Shown one piece after another: positions 1 to 6,758 of a stretch of DNA of 64,000 nt; positions within the stretch are counted from its first letter, which is position 1; each line of letters begins with the position of its first letter. The position numbers and the translations under genes are program-made. Source of the stretch: Terriglobales bacterium. Lineage in GTDB: Bacteria; Acidobacteriota; Terriglobia; Terriglobales; Acidobacteriaceae. The stretch is taken from assembly GCA_035573675.1 (NCBI GenBank), contig DATMAB010000012.1:62001-126000 (forward strand), written 5' to 3'. The notes below the pieces were generated by a model, which saw only the letters and a program-made list of their open reading frames with translations, had not been told where the DNA came from and made no database searches.

Positions 1-1190
1 ATGCCGCCGCGGAACGCGTTACCCTGCGGATTGCCTGAGGTCTGGAGGTCCTCGATCACGGCCCGCCTGCGGCCGGGCGCTCCGCGCTCGCCGTCGTTGC
101 GGTTCGGAACTATGGGCTGCAGGCCGCTTCCCACGGGCACGACTGCGCCCGCCGACCGGGAAGGAGGGGCCGGCGCGGTGAAGCCGCGCGGCGCGCGGTA
201 CACCGGCGTCACCGTGTGCCAGTTGTTCCACCGCCAGCGGTTATGGCCCAGTTGCCAGCACCATCCGTAGCCCGACAGGTAGAACCAACCGCCGTAACGA
301 TAGGGCAGCCAGCCCCACGGATACGCCGAAACCCACATGTACCCGAAGCCGGGATAGTAAACCCAGGCGCCGTTCAGGTAGGGATTCCAGTATGCGTCCA
401 CGAAGAACGGACGCCACACGTAGCCGTACCCCGGCACGAAGATATAGTTCCCGTAGTAGTTCAGATCGCTCCAGCCGTAGCCCGCATACGAAGAGTAGCC
501 GCCGTACGACGAACCGTTGGAATAGCTGGACCGGGAGTAGCGTTCGCGGTAGTCGTCCCGGTCACGGTTCCACTGATCGTAGGAGCCTTCTTCGATGGAG
601 CGCGCCAGGTAGTAACGGCCCGGATCTTCAAAATCCAGGTTGAAGGTCTCGTTCTTACGCACGGCCACGACCGTGCCCGGCCCGGAAACGGTAACCTCGC
701 CCTTGTACACGGCCAGTTCCATCTGGCGCTGGCCCACGGTCAGGCGGAAGCGCGAATCCTTGCGCAGGGTGATTTCCTGGCGTCCCGCCAGCACGTGGAA
801 GTCGTCGTCGCGATTCTCATTCAGATCGAAGTAGGCCGTGCCGTCTTCCAGCAGGGCGACGGTATATCGCTGTCCGGAACCGCGCAGGCCCAGCTCTTGC
901 AGTTCGACCAGGGTGTTGGGCGTCAGCCGGATGGTGTCGCCGTCCTCGAACTCGACCTCGGCCAGGGCGCCATGTCCCGTCTGTACGCGGTTCCCGTGCG
1001 CCACCGGCATGTTCATCACGGCGCGCTCGAAACCGCGGCCGTCGCGGCGGTCCAGGTACACGTCGCCGTCGGCATAGCTCAAGCGCACAATGCGCACGCT
1101 GGAATCGGCAAACGCGGCGGGTACGAACAGGGTGGCGGCCAGCGCAACCAGCGCCACCACCGGTACAGGACCCAGCTTTCGGATGGTCAT
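1..1190 (-). CDS. FecR-domain secreted protein with aromatic DUF6600-like region (C-terminus beyond window)
   Basis: The reading frame is open from the start at 1190 to the window edge, about 396 codons, so the C-terminus is missing. Residues 1-26 form a signal peptide ending near AFA. Residues about 30-180 resemble a FecR domain: ribosyl-like beta-rich sequence with VYLDRRDGRGFERA, HGALAEVEFEDGDTIRL and YKGEVTVSGPG. From about residue 200 the protein becomes very rich in Tyr, Trp and Gly, with repeated units such as GYVWRPFF and GYMWVSAYPWGW, which is how DUF6600 regions of acidobacterial FecR proteins look. A GGGGG ribosome site lies just before the ATG. The likely place of action is the periplasm or cell surface. 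The molecular role is unknown; FecR homology is to the domain only and no sigma-factor gene is next to it. Confidence 0.8.
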   Translation of the reverse strand, partial: MTIRKLGPVPVVALVALAATLFVPAAFADSSVRIVRLSYADGDVYLDRRDGRGFERAVMNMPVAHGNRVQTGHGALAEVEFEDGDTIRLTPNTLVELQELGLRGSGQRYTVALLEDGTAYFDLNENRDDDFHVLAGRQEITLRKDSRFRLTVGQRQMELAVYKGEVTVSGPGTVVAVRKNETFNLDFEDPGRYYLARSIEEGSYDQWNRDRDDYRERYSRSSYSNGSSYGGYSSYAGYGWSDLNYYGNYIFVPGYGYVWRPFFVDAYWNPYLNGAWVYYPGFGYMWVSAYPWGWLPYRYGGWFYLSGYGWCWQLGHNRWRWNNWHTVTPVYRAPRGFTAPAPPSRSAGAVVPVGSGLQPIVPNRNDGERGAPGRRRAVIEDLQTSGNPQGNAFRGG

Positions 1191-1227
1191 AGGACCCCCT
1201 CTGTGCCCCGCTCTATTAGATACATTC

Positions 1228-1233
1228 ATTCTA
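1228..1233 (-). promoter_or_regulatory. Candidate -10 box for the FecR-domain gene
   Basis: TAGAAT reads on the minus strand 38 bases before the start codon at 1190. No convincing -35 box was seen. The same TA(C/G/T)AAT type of box precedes several other genes in this window. Confidence 0.3.
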
Positions 1234-1302
1234 ACCCCCGGATGCAGGAATCCACGCTCCAGAAGCCCGCAAAAGGGTGGGACAGGCCGCCGGGGGGCCA
1301 CT

Positions 1303-2043
1303 TTAGTGGGGGGCCGGCCCGGCCGCCGCGCCGCCCGGCATCGAGGCCAGCAGGCGCTCGGCACGCTGCCGGGCGATCTTCATCACAGCCGGGTCCTTGG
1401 CGATGGAGCGCAGCAGGCCCGCGATGGACTGCAATTCCGGCAGGCCCGCGGGCCTGCCCTTGACCTGTTCTTCCATGCTCCTCAGCTCAGCATCCAGACC
1501 CAAGCGGTCGTAGCGGCGCAGGAACTCCAGACGCCGCCCGAACTCCTGCGTGCTCCCGATGCCCATGAAGATGGTCGTCAGATCGTCGATGTACCCGTTC
1601 TCCGACCAGTTGTAGCTGGTGGCGATGCGCTCGGTGCCGTCCCACCACACCAGGGTCTTGCGTCCCATGTTGGCAATCTTCCGCCTGGTGTAGTCGAAAT
1701 CGCCCCGGAAAAGGTTCACGCTGTGAGCCAGCGCAAAGATGCGGTCGCGAGTGGGCGCCGAAACGAGAAAGCTTTTCCGATAAGGCTCGTCGAGCTCAGC
1801 GGGCTCTTCGGGAAACCCGTGGTCGCGCGACTCGTACACCGCCTGTCCGGTTGCATCCAGAGTAATGGAGAAGTAGGCCGGCCGGCCGCGGGGAAAATCG
1901 AACGTGAAGGTGATGGTGGGCGGCGTCAGCTTGGGGCCGACCGAGGCGGCCTGGCCCGTCTCATCCGCAACCGCAGCGCCTACAAGCACCAGTACGACGA
2001 ATGCGACGCAAGTCCGAGACTGCCGCACAGCCACTCCCCTCAC
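1303..2043 (-). CDS. Secreted protein of unknown function
   Basis: A 246-residue protein with a short signal peptide (VVLVLVGAAVADE). After it comes a beta-rich region beginning ITFTFDFPRGRPAYFSITLD and a helical C-terminal half with a possible low-complexity end (GGAAAGPAPH). I do not recognise a named family. The start at 2043 overlaps the ruvC stop by 4 bases (ATGA), so it is probably translated together with ruvC, although a secreted protein has no obvious link with Holliday-junction cutting. The next gene downstream on this strand is the FecR-domain gene, starting 113 bases further on. Confidence 0.7.
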   Translation of the reverse strand: MRGVAVRQSRTCVAFVVLVLVGAAVADETGQAASVGPKLTPPTITFTFDFPRGRPAYFSITLDATGQAVYESRDHGFPEEPAELDEPYRKSFLVSAPTRDRIFALAHSVNLFRGDFDYTRRKIANMGRKTLVWWDGTERIATSYNWSENGYIDDLTTIFMGIGSTQEFGRRLEFLRRYDRLGLDAELRSMEEQVKGRPAGLPELQSIAGLLRSIAKDPAVMKIARQRAERLLASMPGGAAAGPAPH

Positions 2044-2543
2044 GGCGCAACGCTCCGATGTTTCGCCATGGTGGCCGCGGTGTGCAAATGGCAGATGGCG
2101 ATGGCCAGAGCGTCGGCCACGTCCGGGGGCTCGGGCAGGGCCTCGAGATGGAGCAAGCGTGCCACCATCTGCTGCACCTGGGACTTCTCGGCCTTGCCGT
2201 AGCCGACCACCGCCGACTTGACCGCCAGCGGCGCGTACTCGGCCACGCCCAGGCCGGCGTGCGCCGCCGCCAGCATGGCCACGCCGCGCACGTGCCCCAG
2301 CTTGAGCGCCGATTTGGCGTTGGCGGCGTGGAAGACGTCCTCGATGGCCACCATCTCGGGCCGGTGCTCCACAATCACCGCGGACAGCTCCTGGAAGATG
2401 CGCTCCAAGCGGCGCGGCAACCCGTCGCGCACCGGCAACCGGATGACGCCCGCGGCCACGCAGTGCAGCGTACTGCCTACTCCCAACTCGACGACGCCGA
2501 ACCCGGTCCTCTCGCTGCCGCAGTCGATCCCGAGCACCCGCAT
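2040..2543 (-). CDS. ruvC: Crossover junction endodeoxyribonuclease RuvC
   Basis: RuvC cuts Holliday junctions as a dimer together with RuvAB during recombinational repair. The 167-residue product starts MRVLGIDCGSERTGFG, the usual RuvC beginning, so the start at 2543 is preferred to a longer frame that adds 17 residues. The four expected acidic catalytic residues can be placed at D7, E68 (VAIEDVF), D141 and D144 (DVADALAIAICH), and the length is normal for the family. ruvA and ruvB are not in the window. The stop overlaps the start of the downstream secreted-protein gene by 4 bases. Confidence 0.95.
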   Translation of the reverse strand: MRVLGIDCGSERTGFGVVELGVGSTLHCVAAGVIRLPVRDGLPRRLERIFQELSAVIVEHRPEMVAIEDVFHAANAKSALKLGHVRGVAMLAAAHAGLGVAEYAPLAVKSAVVGYGKAEKSQVQQMVARLLHLEALPEPPDVADALAIAICHLHTAATMAKHRSVAP

Positions 2544-2628
2544 GCAGGGAGTGTACCTCAGGTCAGGCGAGCATGGCCTTCCTCCCGAAACCAACGGTGG
2601 GTGGGGTACCCCCCTCCCCCTATTTTTC

Positions 2629-2716
2629 GCAAAATCGTCAAAAGAAGGGGTTTACGGGATTTGGGTGAGTCAAAATCCTGATGTCAAAGAACTTAAAAGC
2701 AAAATCGTCAAAAGAA
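2629..2716. repeat. Direct repeat pair in the region upstream of ruvC
   Basis: GCAAAATCGTCAAAAGAA occurs at 2629-2646 and again, identically, at 2699-2716, 70 bases apart. It sits in a 430-base stretch (2544-2976) that has no convincing gene and contains an A/T-rich part unlike the surrounding coding DNA. The rest of this stretch holds a GGTGGGGTACCCCCCTCCCCC block (2598-2618) and nothing else that I can name. It may be a dispersed acidobacterial intergenic repeat or binding sites upstream of ruvC. Confidence 0.6.
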
Positions 2717-2968
2717 ACGACTTAGCAGCGTCCTCGGACGCTATTTCCTTCTAGAAAACCATACATTAAACCCTATAGCACGACCAAGGCATCATGTCAA
2801 GCGGAAAAGTGTACAGATGAGAAGTTTTCTTTCGCGTCTAACGGCAGACCGACCGTGGACCCTTCGGAAGTCCCCTAACAGCGGTGTGGGCTGGCAGCGG
2901 CCGAGCGGGATGACCGGGAAGGAGGGTGAGGCTATAGGTCCCTTGAATTCGGCTCGCTTTTTCAGCGA

Positions 2969-2976
2969 CTTACGTG
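2969..2976. repeat. Left target-site duplication of the DUF3800 transposon
   Basis: CTTACGTG lies immediately outside the left inverted repeat. The identical 8-mer, in direct orientation, lies immediately outside the right inverted repeat at 4578-4585. IS1595-family elements are known to duplicate 8 bases of target. Confidence 0.85.
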
Positions 2977-3000
2977 GGCGATAATATACTTGCGGAATCA
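2977..3000 (+). repeat. Left terminal inverted repeat of the element
   Basis: The repeat starts GGCGATAATATACTTG and continues through AATCA. It pairs with the right end at 20 of 24 positions; the differences are at base 4 and bases 17-19. Confidence 0.8.
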
Positions 3001-3103
3001 CGCCCCCCCGGAGAATAATGGCACCAAGGGACGTAGGCGGGGGGGTGCGGTGAACCGCCTTGCGGAACTGATGAGAACACCGCACGATTGCCCTCCGGAG
3101 TGG

Positions 3104-3877
3104 ATGCTTCTGTTAACTGCGTACATAGACGAAAGTGGCTACGGCGACCAGGGCATTATTGTCATGGGTGGCTTCTTTGGCAGAGATGCCGACTGGGGTC
3201 TTTGTGGGCGGGAATGGCGGAGCGCACTAGGCCAACGCAAGGGCCTCCACATGTCTAAACTCCGCTGGAAAAACACCAAACGCATTCAGGCGCTGCTCAA
3301 GAGATTGGGCCCAATACCGCACGAGTGTGGGTTGATTCCAGTGTGGGCGCGGTTGCGTGTTTCCGACTACTCCGACCTCGTTGAGCAAACTACTCTAAGC
3401 AGAAAGCTCCAGCACGGATATTTTGTCGCCGCAGAATTCCTTGGTCTAATTCTCATGAATTACGTCCGGCTGCTGGACGAGAGAATAAAGATCGTCTTTG
3501 AGTACAACGAGCATTTTGACCGGATAATTCCGGTAATCCTTAAGGCTTATTCGATGGCTTTTCCCGCCTTTGTCAATCACGGCGTCCCGTGCTTGGCTGG
3601 GGTCGAGTTCGTGCCGAAAGATTCCACCTGCCTTACGCAGCCCGCCGATTATCTGACGTATGCTCGCCTACAGGAAATGCGCGATCCCAATTCGCTGCGA
3701 ACTAGGTTGTGTTCGCCAATATTGGAACGCCAGCCTGGTGTTCACGTGGATGTAAGCAGGAACGCTATACGGCAACTCATGTCCTCCAAATCACAACAGG
3801 AATTGCGGGAGTTGGCGCGGGAGATGGAGCCCCACATACAGATGCTGAGAAAATTGCACGGCAAACGGAAGAAATGA
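3104..3877 (+). CDS. DUF3800 domain protein
   Basis: A 257-residue protein with the DUF3800 hallmarks: N-terminal AYIDESG (D9, E10), a central VFEYNEHFD segment (E133, E136) and C-terminal QPADYLTYARL (D182). The spacing of conserved acids recalls RNase-H-fold nucleases, but DUF3800 has no proven activity that I can cite, so that is inference. The ATG at 3104 has GGAG four bases upstream and gives the usual short N-terminus; GTG at 3050 (after a GGCGGGGGGG run) and ATG at 3071 are alternatives. It is the first gene of a pair inside the transposon-like unit, and the next gene starts directly after its stop. Base composition is more A/T-rich than its neighbours outside the element. Confidence 0.85.
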   Translation: MLLLTAYIDESGYGDQGIIVMGGFFGRDADWGLCGREWRSALGQRKGLHMSKLRWKNTKRIQALLKRLGPIPHECGLIPVWARLRVSDYSDLVEQTTLSRKLQHGYFVAAEFLGLILMNYVRLLDERIKIVFEYNEHFDRIIPVILKAYSMAFPAFVNHGVPCLAGVEFVPKDSTCLTQPADYLTYARLQEMRDPNSLRTRLCSPILERQPGVHVDVSRNAIRQLMSSKSQQELRELAREMEPHIQMLRKLHGKRKK

Positions 3878-4039
3878 ATGTCGGACCAGTACAAGATGTT
3901 TGACCGAGCGATGCGGCGACTATTGTCTGTATCACACGATGAGATCAGGGCGAAGCTAGACGCAGAGAAGCGGACTAAAGCAGAGAAGCGGAAATCTAAG
4001 ACTTCCGCTTTAGGCCGCGCTTCCCGCGCCAAGCGCTAG
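3878..4039 (+). CDS. Small basic 53-aa protein coupled to DUF3800
   Basis: The ATG follows the DUF3800 stop with no gap (TGAATG), and a GGAAG site sits 10 bases upstream, so the two are probably translated together. The product begins MSDQYKMFDRAMRRLLSVSH, then has a Lys/Arg/Glu-rich helical part (DAEKRTKAEKRKSKTSA) and ends ASRAKR. The pattern F(D)xAMxxLLSVSxxE followed by a charged helix resembles small proteins I associate with DUF3800 genes, from memory only. It could be a partner, an antitoxin-like factor or an RNA/DNA-binding accessory protein. Its stop overlaps the end of the convergent zinc-ribbon gene by 4 bases. Confidence 0.6.
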   Translation: MSDQYKMFDRAMRRLLSVSHDEIRAKLDAEKRTKAEKRKSKTSALGRASRAKR

Positions 4040-4515
4040 AACGGCGTCGTTTCACCAACTTTGCCCGTGAGCTCGGCATAGGTGAGGCGCTTAACTTCTA
4101 CTCCGCTTGGGCCACCCAGCTTCCGCTGAATGACCCAGCCACCCCCCTTCGTGGCGAGGCGAATGCGGTGGAGCATAAACCATGCCGACTTCTGGGTGAC
4201 GCCGATAGCCCTGCCGAGTTCATAGCTGCTGATGCCGTTCTTGCAGTTGACCAGCATCCAGACTGCGGTGAGCCACTTATCCAGGGGGATCGGGGAGTCC
4301 TCAAAGATGGTTCCGACCTTCACACTGAACTGCCGCTTCTTGTGAACGCTCTTGCACTGCCACCTCCGCTGATTCTTGAGGAACACGGCATCAGTCCGAG
4401 CGCAGATGGGACAAATCGGAACGCCGTTCGGCCAGCGCAACCTAGCCATATAGGCCAAGGCGTTGTCGGGGTCTCCGAAGTACCGGATAGCTTCTTGCAG
4501 GGTCTTGGGCTTCAT
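4036..4515 (-). CDS. IS1595-type zinc-ribbon/HTH protein without catalytic domain
   Basis: A 159-residue protein. It has an N-terminal region starting MKPKTLQEAIRYF, a zinc ribbon with C35-x2-C38 and C54, then QFSVKVGTIFEDSPIPLDKW and a helix-turn-helix (SSYELGRAIGVTQKSAWFML, residues about 97-115). All of this is typical of the N-terminal half of IS1595 transposases. In complete enzymes the sequence goes on VEVDETFIGG with the first catalytic Asp. Here it diverges after GVEV (141) and stops 18 residues later. The ATG at 4515 has AGGAG at a good distance. A TTGACA-type -35 lies in the right inverted repeat. It may bind the element ends, or be a truncated relic. Confidence 0.85.
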   Translation of the reverse strand: MKPKTLQEAIRYFGDPDNALAYMARLRWPNGVPICPICARTDAVFLKNQRRWQCKSVHKKRQFSVKVGTIFEDSPIPLDKWLTAVWMLVNCKNGISSYELGRAIGVTQKSAWFMLHRIRLATKGGGWVIQRKLGGPSGVEVKRLTYAELTGKVGETTPF

Positions 4516-4537
4516 GGCCTTGCTCCTAAACAAGGCG

Positions 4538-4564
4538 ATACTACCCTCGCCACTGATTTGTCAA
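4538..4564 (-). promoter_or_regulatory. Promoter of the zinc-ribbon gene, inside the right inverted repeat
   Basis: TTGACA (4559-4564) and TAGTAT (4538-4543) read toward the gene, 15 bases apart, with the -10 box 22 bases before the ATG at 4515. The -35 box is part of the terminal repeat, so binding of the ends by a protein could repress the gene. Confidence 0.45.
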
Positions 4565-4577
4565 GTATATTATTGCC
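4554..4577 (-). repeat. Right terminal inverted repeat of the element
   Basis: Read on the minus strand it starts GGCAATAATATACTTGACAA and ends ATCA. It matches the left end at 20 of 24 positions. Confidence 0.8.
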
Positions 4578-4585
4578 CTTACGTG
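4578..4585. repeat. Right target-site duplication
   Basis: CTTACGTG, identical and in the same orientation as 2969-2976. The remaining stretch to 4747 shows no gene. Confidence 0.85.
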
Positions 4586-4747
4586 TCCAGCCACGTTCCG
4601 GAAGGAGTCCAGACGGCGTCCATTGACCCTGCTAGCGAGTTGGGTGAAGGTGGCCGCCGTGAGCACACAGGAGGTGGGCAATGAACGGCTCGAACCGGCA
4701 ACTAGCGCAAAATGAGCGGGCACGATGCCCGATTGGCGGTCCCCTCT

Positions 4748-5083
4748 TCAGGCCGCGGGCCCACGGTCGCGCTCCAGCCACGGACCGAGGCGCCCGGTCA
4801 GCATCAGGCCCAGCATGCGGAAGTCGCTGAGGAACGACCACAGGGGATGGCCGAAGGTGGCGGGCTTGTTGTGCTCCAGCAGAAAATGGCCGGTCCAGGC
4901 GAAGCCGTAAGCGATGGGGATCCAGAGGAAGGCCCAGAGTGGTTTGCCCAAGGCCAGCGCGACGATGACAGTGAGGATGCCCGAGGCGGTGCCCACGGCG
5001 TGCAGGGCGCGGTTGCCGGGGTGGCTGTGCTGCTGCACGTAGAAAGCGAAGAACTGGTCGTAGTTCTTGAACTCGCGAGCCAT
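4748..5083 (-). CDS. Mpo1-like (DUF962) integral membrane protein
   Basis: A 111-residue protein beginning MAREFKNYDQFFAFYVQQH, with HPGNRALHAVGT and two to three hydrophobic segments (ILTVIVALALG, LWAFLWIPIAYGFAW). The histidine pattern HxxPxNRxxHxxG and a later H in GHFLLEHNKP fit the DUF962/Mpo1 family. The yeast member is a membrane dioxygenase that removes one carbon from 2-hydroxy fatty acids with iron held by histidines; the bacterial substrate is unknown. The start at 5083 is chosen because GGGAGGG lies 6 bases upstream, whereas for the in-frame ATG two codons earlier it would be too close. It follows the TldD-like pair on the same strand after a 16-base gap. Confidence 0.85.
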   Translation of the reverse strand: MAREFKNYDQFFAFYVQQHSHPGNRALHAVGTASGILTVIVALALGKPLWAFLWIPIAYGFAWTGHFLLEHNKPATFGHPLWSFLSDFRMLGLMLTGRLGPWLERDRGPAA

Positions 5084-5099
5084 TCGCATCCCTCCCAGT

Positions 5100-6758
5100 T
5101 CAGTGGCCAGCGACAGCGGTTCGCATACCCGGCGGCGGATAGGCGGGCAGCGTCTCCTGCAGCCGGGTGTTGCGCCGCACTTCGAGTTCCTCGAACAGCA
5201 CCGAGGGGTTGATGACCGCCTTGGGGATGGCCTCGTTGCTGTTATCGGCCTGCAGGTCGTCGCCGGCGGCAATGATCGAGTTGCGCAGCGTCCGCATGTC
5301 CAGCTCGGCGAAGGTGCCGCCGCGCACCAGTTCCATGCGCCCATCCGCGGCCCACACGCGGTACATCAGTTCCGGCACGACGTTGTTACCCGAGGCGGCG
5401 CTGTAGACAAAATAACCGTACGGCTTGTCCTGCTGCCTGCATAATTCGATCAGCTTCCGCTTCAGCTCCTCGAGCGAATAGCCGGGATTGGCGCGCACGA
5501 AGAGGTTGGCGAAGCTGGCCACCGGCGCTCCACCCGGGGCTGCCCGGCCGTGGCCGTTGGAATGCGGAAAATCGCGGATGGGCCGCCGCCCGACCAGATA
5601 GTTCACCAGCATGCCCTTCTCGACCACGGTGACGGGAACGGCCGTGACCCCTTCGTCGTCCAGTTCGTAGTTCCCGACCAGCGTGCGCCCGTTGAAGCTC
5701 GTGGCGGTAGGGTCGTCCACGACGCTCAGAAAATCCGGGAGAACGCGGCTCTTGTAGTACGTGGCCCAGGGGCCGGTGGTGCGGGCGGAATCGCCGGGGG
5801 CCGGCTGGTCGCCGGTGATGGCGGGGCCGACCAGGTTCCAGAAGATCATCTTGGCGGCGTCGGCGGCAAACAGCACGGGGCCGCGATAGTCCTCGACCAC
5901 GGGCGCCTGGCGCAGGGCCGCCAGGTCCGCGACCAGCTTGCGCGCCGCTTCCTGCACCACCCTGGCGGGCGGAAGCTCTTCACCGCGGGCCATGACCCAG
6001 TCGCGGCTGAGGTTGAGGCGCATGCCGTCCGGCGCCTGCGTGGAGGCAGTGAAGTACAGGGTGTAGTTCTCCCGGCCGCTGCGACCGACCGTGCCTTCCG
6101 TATTCAGGAAATACCGGTTCACGCCCCGATACTCATAGTGAACGTTGGCGGAGTCGATCTTCGGGTCCGAGCGAAAGAGGGCGGAAATCGAGCGCGCGAG
6201 GTCCCGCCGGCCTTCGGGATCCTTCTCACCCGGAACCAGGGGGCCAAGAGAGACGGTGCTGGGTTCGCGTGAGAAGTCGTCCACCGAATGTTCGACCACG
6301 AGGTCCTTGAGCATGGCCTGCTTGGCGCTGCGGGCCGCCAGGGCGTTCTTGTAAGCGGCGTCGGTGGCCAGCCAGAGCTGGAAGCGCAGGGCCAGCTCAT
6401 CGTCGCCTACGGTGGCAAAGGCCACCTGGCCCTGGCCGGGGCCGAAGTAGCTGTCGTCCTTGTAGTCGCCGACGCGCACGACGGCGCGGATCAGGCGGCT
6501 GCGCTGACGGTTCTCCTGCAACAGCGCGCCGAAGGCGGCATCGACCGAATGCTCCTCGGCGTCGGTCACCGAGTATTCGATGTAGTACGGGCGGTCGAGC
6601 TTTTCCAGTTGCAACCGCGCGCGGGACCGCTCCAGTTCGGCGCTCATGGCGCGCAAGACGGGATCGTCACCGGCGCCGGGGGCGGTCTGCTGGGCGGGCG
6701 CGGAGCACGCAACTGCGAGGAGGGCGATTCCGGCCAGAAGGCGGGCGCTGCGCTTCAT
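5100..6758 (-). CDS. Secreted TldD/PmbA-like protein lacking the HExxxH site
   Basis: A 552-residue protein with a lipoprotein-like or Sec signal (MKRSARLLAGIALLAVACSA). It shares the TldD/PmbA fold markers with the gene upstream: LPDFLSVVDDPT, LVGNYELDDEGV, a NGHGRA segment and C-terminal INPSVLFEELEV. Where the active partner has FFHEVLGHRLEG this protein reads MIFWNLVGPAITG, so both histidines and the glutamate of the metal site are gone. That resembles the TldD/TldE division of labour, in which only TldD has the zinc site. Its start overlaps the stop of the active gene by 4 bases (ATGA). It probably forms a heteromer with that product outside the cytoplasm; the substrate is unknown. Confidence 0.85.
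   Translation of the reverse strand: MKRSARLLAGIALLAVACSAPAQQTAPGAGDDPVLRAMSAELERSRARLQLEKLDRPYYIEYSVTDAEEHSVDAAFGALLQENRQRSRLIRAVVRVGDYKDDSYFGPGQGQVAFATVGDDELALRFQLWLATDAAYKNALAARSAKQAMLKDLVVEHSVDDFSREPSTVSLGPLVPGEKDPEGRRDLARSISALFRSDPKIDSANVHYEYRGVNRYFLNTEGTVGRSGRENYTLYFTASTQAPDGMRLNLSRDWVMARGEELPPARVVQEAARKLVADLAALRQAPVVEDYRGPVLFAADAAKMIFWNLVGPAITGDQPAPGDSARTTGPWATYYKSRVLPDFLSVVDDPTATSFNGRTLVGNYELDDEGVTAVPVTVVEKGMLVNYLVGRRPIRDFPHSNGHGRAAPGGAPVASFANLFVRANPGYSLEELKRKLIELCRQQDKPYGYFVYSAASGNNVVPELMYRVWAADGRMELVRGGTFAELDMRTLRNSIIAAGDDLQADNSNEAIPKAVINPSVLFEELEVRRNTRLQETLPAYPPPGMRTAVAGH

Larger units (their letters stand above)
2977..4577. mobile_element. 1.6-kb IS1595-like element carrying DUF3800, a 53-aa gene and a zinc-ribbon protein
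   Basis: The element is bounded by terminal inverted repeats at 2977-3000 and 4554-4577. They match at 20 of 24 positions, both begin GGC, and they share the run ATAATATACTTG. Perfect 8-base direct repeats CTTACGTG flank them. Inside are two plus-strand genes (3104-3877, 3878-4039) and one convergent minus-strand gene (4036-4515). The minus gene is an IS1595-type zinc-ribbon/HTH protein, but the DDE nuclease half is absent, so this is not an ordinary insertion sequence. The interior is visibly lower in G+C than the flanking genes, which fits acquisition by transfer. It may be non-autonomous, moved by a complete IS1595 transposase elsewhere, or the DUF3800 protein may act in transposition. Confidence 0.8.

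Noticed and set aside
216-1463. Long plus-strand open frame
   Set aside because: It is antisense to the FecR-domain and secreted-protein genes, has no family features, and arises from high G+C content.
4036-4515. Calling the element a normal IS1595 insertion sequence
   Set aside because: The DDE domain is absent, and no remnant of it could be found between 3878 and 4036, where the small gene lies.
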